6,372 bases of DNA, taken from Actinomycetota bacterium. Lineage in GTDB: Bacteria > Actinomycetota > Actinomycetes > S36-B12 > CAIYMF01. A model generated the notes under the pieces. The model saw only the letters and a list, made by a program, of their open reading frames with translations. It did no database searches and had not been told where the DNA came from. The stretch spans positions 1 to 6,372 of the forward strand of contig WLOZ01000119.1 of the NCBI GenBank assembly GCA_009699025.1. The letters run 5' to 3'. Shown here one piece after another: positions 1 through 5,095 of this stretch. Position numbers and translations under genes: made by a program. Positions within the stretch are counted from its first letter, which is position 1, and the number at the start of each line of letters is the position of its first letter.

Positions 1-317
1 GACAGCCACGTGCCCAGAGTGAGCCGGCAGCCCGCGCCCTGCCGTGGATGAACCTTGCTCTCGCGGATCAGCACTTCCGACCGAGTGCTGCAACCGTTGT
101 GGTTCACGTCGGTCCAGCCGCTGCCGAACTTGGCCCTGACATATCCGGCGCCAGACTCAACCCGCACCGGAAGCTGGCTCAGCAGCCGCAGCGCACTCAC
201 ACGCGCCGCCGACGCCACGATGCGTTCGGACGCTTGAGAGGCGGCCTCCACAGGACCAAGGGGCACGACCAGAGCGCCCGAGAGGAGACACACCCACACC
301 ACTCGTCGCACTCTCAC
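1..317 (-). CDS. Secreted HNH-family (GmrSD/DUF1524-like) protein, 5' part only
   Basis: The frame opens at GTG 317 and stays open to the left edge, giving 105 residues with no stop, so the 3' part lies outside the window. The N-terminus looks like a signal peptide: MRVRR, a hydrophobic stretch to about residue 22, then PVEAAS as a likely cleavage area. Residues 59-85 read GYVRAKFGSGW, then TDVNHNGCSTRSEVL. This matches the pattern of exported actinobacterial HNH proteins (Y-x-R-x-x-F-G-x-x-W-x-D, then N-G-C-x-T-R, then a second Cys, here C97). C76 and C97 probably form a disulfide. The HNH catalytic residues of this family come later and cannot be checked here. A weak purine-rich GGGGAA precedes the GTG; GTG 311 or GTG 347 are alternative starts. 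The family call comes from recalled motif patterns and is fairly sure; nuclease activity is not shown. Confidence 0.72.
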   Translation of the reverse strand, partial: MRVRRVVWVCLLSGALVVPLGPVEAASQASERIVASAARVSALRLLSQLPVRVESGAGYVRAKFGSGWTDVNHNGCSTRSEVLIRESKVHPRQGAGCRLTLGTWL

Positions 318-363
318 TGAGTTCCCCGCGTCTGTAGGCCGTGCTTCCACTCACTGTCTACTC

Positions 364-369
364 AGTATG
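364..369 (-). promoter_or_regulatory. Candidate -10 box for the HNH-family gene
   Basis: CATACT on the minus strand matches four of six bases of TATAAT and lies about 47 bases before GTG 317. There is no good -35 at the usual distance; that place is taken by the 10-bp direct repeats. If real, this would be an activator-type promoter. The call is weak. Confidence 0.22.
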
Positions 370-404
370 CGCCCCCATGCGCCCCCATGCGCCCCCATGC
401 GCCC
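367..404. repeat. 10-bp tandem direct repeat, about 3.8 copies
   Basis: The unit ATGCGCCCCC occurs at 367-376, 377-386 and 387-396 without any change, followed by a partial copy ATGCGCCC at 397-404. The period is exactly 10 bp, close to one helical turn. The array lies between the end of the GcvT-like gene (415) and the start of the HNH-family gene (317), upstream of the latter. It may be a set of binding sites on one helix face, or a simple slippage array. Confidence 0.9.
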
Positions 405-414
405 GTGCCAACGG

Positions 415-1620
415 TCACAGCGGCGCGGGCGTCTCCCGTCGTCGATCGGACTTCACAAACGGCAGGTCGACAATGCGACAGGCATGGCGCACGTCGTCGA
501 TCAGCACGAAGCAGTCGGAGGCAGCGGCGTGCTGGGTACGCAACGACGACAGCCCGATCCACCGGCCAGCATCGTGCGACCACGACACCGACGGAAGGGT
601 TCCCACCTGCACGACGCCGCCGTCTCCTCCGTCGCTGGACACGAAGAGTTCGGTGCCGTCGAGCAGGTCGCACTGCGAGTCAATCTCGAAGCCCCTCATG
701 ACGAAGCGCGAGCCCTCGGCCTGCTCGCGCAGAAGCGCGTCACGGCCCACGAAGTCGTCGCGGTCGAGGTCGACGTTCCAGGCCATCGCGAGCTCGAAGG
801 GGCTCCGCTCGAACTCGGGATCCTCGAAGGTCTGGGCGGTGTCCCAGCCCGGCACGATCATGCCGCTCTCCATGCGACACAGCTGAATGGTGGTGAGTCC
901 GTAGCCTGAGATTTGCAGGCCGAGCGCGGCCTCCGCTGCCAGGAACGCTGCCTCGATCGCTGGTGCAAGTGAACGCTCGAACCAGATCTCATAGCCAAGG
1001 TCGCCGGTGAAGCCCACCCGCGCGACCAGCACCCGGCCACCGGCGAGGTCGAAGTACTTGATGTCGTAGGGGCGCAGGTGCTCAACCCCGCTGAACCCGA
1101 AGGCCGCCAGTACAGCACACGACTTCGCGCCCTGAACCGCGAGCCCGGCCCACCACTGCGACTCGTCGACCACCCTTGCGTCGGCAAATCGCTCCGACAG
1201 GCCCGCGATGTAGTCGAGGTGATCGACCTCGGCAGCCATAAGGAGGAAGTCGTCGTCGGCGAGCTTCAACAGCATCGCGTCATCGTTGAGCATGCCGTCG
1301 GGGTTGCACCACAGCGCATAGGTGGCGCGCATCGGCGCAAGGCGACTCATCGCGCGCGTGGTCATGTAGTCGAGCAGCGCGCCGGCGTCGGCGCCGGTGA
1401 TGCGGTACTTGTTAGCGGGGGTGGCGTCGAAGAGGGCGCAGCCCTCGCGCACCGCCCGGTACTCCTTCTCGGCGTCCTCAAACACATAGGGCAGCGTGTG
1501 ACCGTTCCAGTTGAGGTAGTCCTCATCCTGCACCGAACGGGCCATGTACGAGTCGAAGTCGGTGCCGCCATAGCGGGCCAGGAAGTCGTAAAACAGGCTC
1601 TTCTTCGCTAATTCAGTCAC
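415..1620 (-). CDS. GcvT-family aminomethyltransferase / folate-dependent demethylase-like protein
   Basis: A 401-residue protein with the T-protein (GcvT) fold, a family that moves one-carbon units to tetrahydrofolate. It includes glycine-cleavage T-protein, DmdA and the aromatic O-demethylases LigM/DesA. Visible landmarks are CALFDAT (61-67), KYRITGADA (71-79), NPDGMLNDD (106-114; the DD is in the folate-site region), FTGDLGYEIWFE (204-215; the usual Glu of TGE is Asp), CRMESGMIVPG (248-258), and SPFELAMAWNV with DDFVGRDAL (273-296). Length is near the family norm. GTG 1620 is preferred because GAGAGAG lies 8 bases upstream; GTG 1668 would add 16 residues. It is last in the possible FAD-permease-GcvT transcript, 99 bases after the permease. 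There are no other glycine-cleavage genes here, which argues against housekeeping GcvT and for a specialised demethylase. The family call is sure; the substrate is unknown. Confidence 0.85.
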   Translation of the reverse strand: MTELAKKSLFYDFLARYGGTDFDSYMARSVQDEDYLNWNGHTLPYVFEDAEKEYRAVREGCALFDATPANKYRITGADAGALLDYMTTRAMSRLAPMRATYALWCNPDGMLNDDAMLLKLADDDFLLMAAEVDHLDYIAGLSERFADARVVDESQWWAGLAVQGAKSCAVLAAFGFSGVEHLRPYDIKYFDLAGGRVLVARVGFTGDLGYEIWFERSLAPAIEAAFLAAEAALGLQISGYGLTTIQLCRMESGMIVPGWDTAQTFEDPEFERSPFELAMAWNVDLDRDDFVGRDALLREQAEGSRFVMRGFEIDSQCDLLDGTELFVSSDGGDGGVVQVGTLPSVSWSHDAGRWIGLSSLRTQHAAASDCFVLIDDVRHACRIVDLPFVKSDRRRETPAPL

Positions 1621-1686
1621 GGCGCCAACTCTCTCGGTGAGCCACCCGGTCGCCCGGCCAGTGGCCACACTCTGTCACGGCAGTGG

Positions 1687-1703
1687 CGATCGTGGGACGA
1701 TCG
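1687..1703. promoter_or_regulatory. Inverted repeat in the permease/GcvT-like gap
   Basis: CGATCGT, a GGG spacer and ACGATCG form a perfect 7-bp inverted repeat in the 99-base gap between the permease stop and the GcvT-like start. It could be an operator, or an RNA hairpin that protects or attenuates the message. No T-run follows it on the minus strand, so it is not a standard terminator. Confidence 0.45.
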
Positions 1704-1719
1704 GCGCGAGGTCGCTGCC

Positions 1720-2601
1720 CTACCTCCTCATGATCACTGTGGCCGCGACCACTCCGATGGGGGCCAGAAACCACCCCAGACGTGAGGCCGCCGCAACGGC
1801 GTTGTCGGCGTATCCGTAGAGAATCGATAACTGTGGTGGGTAGAACGTCGGAATGCTGAAAGCGCACAGCACCAGCACTACCGCAATCGCTGAACTCGGG
1901 GCAGCAAACACGAGGGGCACGATCAAACAGATTCGAACCGCGACCAGCAGGGCCCAGACGCGCACGCCCGGACGCCACGGAATCCTCTGAGTCGGGTGCA
2001 GTACTGACCCGATGAACATCGCTGCGCCCACGGCTGCCAAGAGAGGCGCCGCCCCCTCAAGGGCCACTTTGGTCCATGCCGGAGGGTCGGTGACGTAGTT
2101 CAGCACGAGTCCGATCACGAGTGCGATCAGGGGAGCCTGATCGATCCACGACGTGCGGATCTTCTGCTTAATCGGAGCGTTGTGACGCAGCGTCCACACG
2201 AAAAACCCGAAGACGAAGATCATCGCGCGGTCGATGAATACCGCGATAACAGCACCAGCGGGCCCGGCGATAGCCGCCGCGACAGGAACCACCCAGAAGG
2301 CTGGGTTCGGTATCGCCGACCACCCGCGCAGCACCGCCCTTCCAGGTCTGTCAGCTGACCTCGGGGTGATCAGGTACCCGATGACTACGAGGGAGACCGC
2401 GATGACGGTCACGACCACTGGCCAGATGAGGTCGCCGATGGCAGAGAGTCGCCAGCCTGCGAGCAGCGAGAGGGAGGCGCTGACGAAAAGGAGTTGGGCG
2501 CGGATCAGGCGCCGCCACGACGTGGTGAAACTCACGTGGAGAGAGGCGAGGAATCCGCCGAGACCACCGAGCAGGTATCCAACGATGACGATGAGCGTCA
2601 C
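1720..2601 (-). CDS. AEC (auxin efflux carrier) family membrane permease
   Basis: A 293-residue, very hydrophobic protein with about ten membrane segments (roughly 2-22, 34-52, 57-78, 97-115, 117-137, 155-171, 180-201, 214-234, 237-256 and 270-290). The AEC-like landmarks are NPAFWVVPVAAAIAG (99-113), the pattern APLIALVIGLVLNY before a DPP turn (156-173), the GAAMFIGSVLHP helix end (192-203), and AFSIPTFYPPQ followed by LYGYADNAVAAAS (247-273). This family usually exports or takes up organic anions across the cytoplasmic membrane. The GTG start is supported by GGAGG at 2608-2612, 6 bases upstream. It lies between the FAD monooxygenase and the GcvT-like gene, so it may move their substrate or product. 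The family assignment rests on topology and motif pattern; the substrate cannot be read from the sequence. Confidence 0.72.
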   Translation of the reverse strand: MTLIVIVGYLLGGLGGFLASLHVSFTTSWRRLIRAQLLFVSASLSLLAGWRLSAIGDLIWPVVVTVIAVSLVVIGYLITPRSADRPGRAVLRGWSAIPNPAFWVVPVAAAIAGPAGAVIAVFIDRAMIFVFGFFVWTLRHNAPIKQKIRTSWIDQAPLIALVIGLVLNYVTDPPAWTKVALEGAAPLLAAVGAAMFIGSVLHPTQRIPWRPGVRVWALLVAVRICLIVPLVFAAPSSAIAVVLVLCAFSIPTFYPPQLSILYGYADNAVAAASRLGWFLAPIGVVAATVIMRR

Positions 2602-2755
2602 CGAGCACCTCCATCTTTCCTACGGTCGTTAGCGGCACGGAGCCCAGCGCGCTCCGCATCTTACGCGCACGGAGCGAGCGTGACGGTCGAATGCTCTGCC
2701 AGCAGCGGAGAGACGCTGCCACAGGACTCGCGGCCATGGCGCGGCCCGGCGGGCG
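2602..2755 (-). promoter_or_regulatory. Leader before the permease with competing hairpin arms
   Basis: The 154-base gap contains CGGAGC at 2638-2643, its complement GCTCCG at 2651-2656, and CGGAGC again at 2670-2675. The middle arm can therefore pair with either flank, but not with both (7 bp, CGCTCCG/CGGAGCG, with the right arm). A separate 6-bp hairpin, GCAGCG/CGCTGC, spans 2702-2719. A short GC stem (2744-2754) sits one base past the FAD-gene stop. No T-run or convincing -35/-10 pair was found. The layout resembles an attenuator-like leader but may be chance in GC-rich DNA. Confidence 0.28.
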
Positions 2756-4006
2756 TCAGTAGAGATGGATGAGCTCCAACAACCCCAACTTGTCGTCGAG
2801 CGTCTCGAAGATGTCCTTGTCGTGCTTGATCATCTTGCTGCGCATGTAAACGCACGTCCACTGCTTGAAGACGAAGCGCTCATAGAGATCCAAGATCTCG
2901 CCCATCTCGAGCGCTGGCTGCGAGAAGAGTTCGGCAAGGTACATCGCACACTCGAAGCCCAGCGAGATCGACTGGAAGTACGGCGATCCGATGGCGGAGT
3001 CGCCCGCGAGGAAGACAGGCGCTGTCGAGAAGGGATGGTCGCTGGCGCCTTGCTCACGCAAGAGTCTGCTGGTCGCGTTGCGCGCCCGGTAGAGATTCAG
3101 CGGAATCGAGATGATGTCGAGGTCTCCGACGATCTGACCGTGAGTGTCCGATTCCATGCAGGAGATGAAGTGATCCATCGAGGCAGCGATCTCCGGGAAG
3201 TTCTCCCGTAGCCATTCTCCGCCAAAACTCGATGGCATGGCCGATGCCTCATCGGCGGTGATTTGGATGATGCCGGTCACCCAACTAAGACCGCCGTCGG
3301 AGAACGTGCGGTTCACCGAGGGAATGAACTTATATCGGGGGTTTTCGGCGTTCTTGAAGTACTTGCACTGCTCGTTGCACGAGTAGTTCTCGTCGTAGAG
3401 AAAAGTGACCACGAGGGCACGTTCAAATTGGAGGTTGACGGTGTTCTCGCCGCTCTCGGACTCGTCATTGTGCGGAACCAATGAGTCTCTGAGCAGCGAC
3501 CTACGCCCCGTGCAATCGATGACGATGTCACCTGGCTGCAAGAACGCTTGCACGTCTTCCAGCGACACCGCGCCGGCGAGTCGCTGCACACGGCTTCCCG
3601 GGCGCGTCTCAATGAGGTGGGTCAACGAATTCTCAATCTCGTTCAGTGGGCAGAACCCGAGGGTCCACTCACTCAGCAGGGCCTTGAGGTCGGGCGCGAT
3701 TGTCTGACGGAACGCGATGATCTGCGCCAGCGCTTCCGAGTCAAACATTGCCTGAAGGTCATCTGGATCACTGTGCCCTGCGCGATAGCTTTCGACGGTC
3801 TCGGCTGCCAGTGACGGCTCGAGACGAACCATCCGAGTTCGGGTGTACTCGGCACGCTGTTCGTACAGCAGCACCGAGAGCCCCTCACTCGGCTGAAGCA
3901 GCGCGGCCACCATTAAGCCCACCGGCCCGGCACCCATCACATGCACCCGGCGTGGCTGCTGCTGAAGGGTTGATGTCTCAACAGCCTCGAACTCGTTGAG
4001 TGCCAT
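2756..4006 (-). CDS. FAD-dependent monooxygenase, PHBH-fold, MICAL-like
   Basis: A 416-residue flavoprotein. The Rossmann motif is VHVMGAGPVGLMVA (21-34), with the strand-2 acidic residue in LLYEQR (E49). IVIDCTGRRSLLR (161-173) corresponds to the second nucleotide-contact motif, in the D-x-T-G-R-x-S form. LAGDSAIGSPYF (333-344) is the GD motif that binds the FAD ribityl/phosphate, here GDSAIG instead of the usual GDAAH. YTRTRMVRL (54-62) resembles the arginine-rich segment of MICAL-type enzymes. YSCNEQC (208-214) has a Cys-x3-Cys of unknown meaning. No NAD(P)H-domain, signal or membrane segment is seen. ATG 4006 is preferred over GTG 4009 because GGAGG leaves 4 rather than 1 base of spacing. 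The ATG overlaps the stop of the 24-codon ORF. It likely hydroxylates an unknown small molecule with NAD(P)H and O2; a halogenase or other oxidoreductase role is not excluded. Confidence 0.82.
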   Translation of the reverse strand: MALNEFEAVETSTLQQQPRRVHVMGAGPVGLMVAALLQPSEGLSVLLYEQRAEYTRTRMVRLEPSLAAETVESYRAGHSDPDDLQAMFDSEALAQIIAFRQTIAPDLKALLSEWTLGFCPLNEIENSLTHLIETRPGSRVQRLAGAVSLEDVQAFLQPGDIVIDCTGRRSLLRDSLVPHNDESESGENTVNLQFERALVVTFLYDENYSCNEQCKYFKNAENPRYKFIPSVNRTFSDGGLSWVTGIIQITADEASAMPSSFGGEWLRENFPEIAASMDHFISCMESDTHGQIVGDLDIISIPLNLYRARNATSRLLREQGASDHPFSTAPVFLAGDSAIGSPYFQSISLGFECAMYLAELFSQPALEMGEILDLYERFVFKQWTCVYMRSKMIKHDKDIFETLDDKLGLLELIHLY

Positions 4007-4080
4007 CACACCTCCACGTAGGACTTACCGTCGGCATCGGATCGACCGCGCTCTCGCACACCCTCTCGATCGTCCACCAT
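4006..4080 (-). CDS. 24-residue small ORF, translationally coupled to the FAD monooxygenase
   Basis: A 25-codon frame beginning ATG GTG GAC GAT, with GGGAGG at 4086-4091 five bases before the ATG. Its TGA overlaps the ATG of the FAD gene as TGATG, and its last codons (GTG GAG GTG) contain that gene's ribosome binding site. This is the classic layout for translational coupling. The peptide is hydrophilic and charged, starts MVDDREGVRERG and ends DGKSYVEV. It has no Cys, signal or membrane segment. It may be a leader peptide that meters FAD-gene translation, a small accessory protein, or less likely a modified-peptide precursor or scaffold. I do not recognise it. The ribosome binding site and overlap are seen directly; function is unknown. 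Confidence 0.55.
   Translation of the reverse strand: MVDDREGVRERGRSDADGKSYVEV
4011..4015 (-). promoter_or_regulatory. Ribosome binding site deciding the FAD-gene start
   Basis: GGAGG on the minus strand lies 4 bases before ATG 4006 and only 1 base before GTG 4009, which favours the ATG. It is inside the small ORF, so ribosomes translating that ORF would keep it open. Confidence 0.6.
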
Positions 4081-4085
4081 GCGTG

Positions 4086-4091
4086 CCTCCC
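4086..4091 (-). promoter_or_regulatory. Ribosome binding site of the 24-residue ORF
   Basis: GGGAGG with a CACGC spacer of 5 bases to ATG 4080. It is one of the two best Shine-Dalgarno matches in the window and the main reason to accept so short a frame. No convincing -35/-10 pair was found upstream, although 4115-4160 is locally richer in A and T (TTTTGG, GTTAAC). Confidence 0.55.
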
Positions 4092-4114
4092 ATTGTGTCG
4101 CAATCCCTGCGGAA

Positions 4115-4315
4115 TCATGCTGTAGTAACGACCAAAAGATCCCCCGCTGTGGTTAACTCAGCGACCTGCCCGGCTTCCACTGAGGGGTGGGGTTTGCTGC
4201 CGACCCACACGCCGACCTGGGGCTACCCGTGGGGGAAAACTGGCGCCTCGGCGAGCGGGTCCGGTTGTTTCTCCCACACCCAGATGGCATGGTCAGTGAA
4301 CTCTCCCGCGCTCAT
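4115..4315 (-). pseudogene. Small coding-like frame split by an in-frame TAG
   Basis: ATG 4315 lies 6 bases after the stop of the SQDCDI-protein gene. It opens 30 codons (starts MSAGEFTDHAIWVWEK, ends APVFPHG) to a TAG at 4225-4223. The same frame then continues for 35 more codons (PQVGVWVGSKPHP, later AELTTAGDLLVVTTA) to a TGA at 4117-4115. Both halves look protein-like and the first has GC-rich third positions, so a small gene of about 66 codons interrupted by one base change is plausible. The 30-residue product could also be a genuine short protein. Only a weak GAGAG precedes the ATG. I do not recognise the family. The rest of the 4081-4321 gap shows no other supportable gene. Confidence 0.35.
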
Positions 4316-4321
4316 TGACTC

Positions 4322-4948
4322 TCAGGTACGTGCCTCGACACTGATGCGGAAGCCGGAGTCACGCGTGATCGCGGCTGCGATCTCACTGGCTAGCTTCCGA
4401 CATCCCGCAGCCACGGCATCCTCATCTAGGCCCCCCGTCGCCTTGACCAGCATTCCTGCCGACTTGGCCCTGTCGAGCGTCACCATGGCACACAAGGTCA
4501 CGCTCAGTTCCGTGCACCGCAGTAGCCAGGTGTCCGTGGCTGCGACGAGCTTGTGCTGGATGGTCTGCTGGCCTGCGACTCCCGCCTCCCGGCTGTACTT
4601 GGCAACCACCGACGCCGCCTTCCCGAGCACGTGCTCCTCGGCAGCATCTGGATGCGGGGGGCGCGCGTACCGCTTGCCAGCCCACGCGCGCAGACGCTGC
4701 TGCTGGCGACCGGTGAGGGGTCGAAGGGCTTTGACATCTGGAACGAGGAGTGCCTCCTCGAGCACTGACGTCACGAAACGCTGGTTGGCGACGGGGAAGA
4801 ACCGATCCGACTTCCTCCTGCCTGCAGCCGAGCGCAGCTTGGTGTCGCTGAGCGGGAAGTCACGAGGCGAGTACCCCCCGTTGAGCAGCTCAAGGTAGCG
4901 AGCCTCGTCCACCATCGTGACCGGGCACACGACCACGCATGGTTCCAC
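4322..4948 (-). CDS. Unidentified conserved-looking protein with SQDCDI motif, start uncertain
   Basis: The frame ends at TGA 4324-4322. From GTG 4948 it gives 208 residues, beginning MEPCVVVCPV. It includes RRKSDRFFPVANQRFVTSVLEE (split here as RRKSDRFFP, VANQRFVTSVLEE), a helical LTGRQQQRLRAWAGKRYARP, and an Ala-rich C-terminal half ending ISVEART. GTG 4948 has no ribosome binding site, and strong coding signal lies upstream in the same frame (WYVILSQDCDI). That start is therefore probably too short or the 5' end is damaged. Soluble and cytoplasmic by appearance, with no signal or membrane segment. I recall the S-Q-x-C-D motif from uncharacterised actinobacterial proteins but cannot name a function. 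It follows the duplicated membrane protein in the same register and orientation, so coexpression is likely. Confidence 0.6.
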   Translation of the reverse strand: MEPCVVVCPVTMVDEARYLELLNGGYSPRDFPLSDTKLRSAAGRRKSDRFFPVANQRFVTSVLEEALLVPDVKALRPLTGRQQQRLRAWAGKRYARPPHPDAAEEHVLGKAASVVAKYSREAGVAGQQTIQHKLVAATDTWLLRCTELSVTLCAMVTLDRAKSAGMLVKATGGLDEDAVAAGCRKLASEIAAAITRDSGFRISVEART

Positions 4949-5095
4949 GGCCGGGTCCCGAGTGATGTCGCAGTCCTGGCTGAGGATGACGTACCAACCG
5001 ATCTCGCTCTGGACCGTGAGGTTCCAGACGTCGTCAGGGGTCTGGAAACCCGCGTCCGACAGTTCCTCGGACGGGCCCCTGTCGTCGGTGGCGGA
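4949..5095 (-). other. In-frame upstream extension of the SQDCDI protein, no standard start
   Basis: From the codon after the membrane-protein stop (TGA 5098-5096), 49 sense codons run without interruption into GTG 4948. They read SATDDRGPSEELSDAGF, QTPDDVWNLTVQSEI, then GWYVILSQDCDITRDP, which is clearly protein-like. No ATG, GTG or TTG is present; the only near-start is CTG 5062, with GAGGAA directly abutting it. Possible explanations are a 5'-truncated gene fused near the upstream stop, a CTG start, TGA readthrough, or a sequence error. Confidence 0.55.

Noticed and set aside
48..320. Plus-strand frame of 90 codons at the left edge
   Set aside because: The product is His/Arg-rich with no motif; the opposite strand encodes the signal peptide and the HNH-family signature.
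367..404. CRISPR array
   Set aside because: The 10-bp units are directly adjacent with no spacers, and no cas-like gene is present.
367..909. Plus-strand frames of about 180 codons overlapping the GcvT-like gene
   Set aside because: They are antisense to a well-recognised protein, and their starts lie inside the 10-bp repeat array.
1078..1611. Plus-strand frame of 177 codons
   Set aside because: It is antisense to the conserved first half of the GcvT-like protein, with no ribosome binding site and no recognisable domain.
1723..1728. AGGAGG at the end of the permease gene
   Set aside because: It looks like an excellent ribosome binding site, but no start codon lies at a usable distance; it encodes the final Arg-Arg.
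2351..2737. Minus-strand frame of 128 codons over the permease leader and 5' end
   Set aside because: Arg/Pro-rich product typical of a shadow frame, no ribosome binding site, and large overlap with the permease.
3996..4898. Plus-strand open frame of 300 codons
   Set aside because: Its product is low-complexity, rich in Ser, Arg and Pro, has no ribosome binding site or motif, and is antisense to minus-strand frames with clear protein character.
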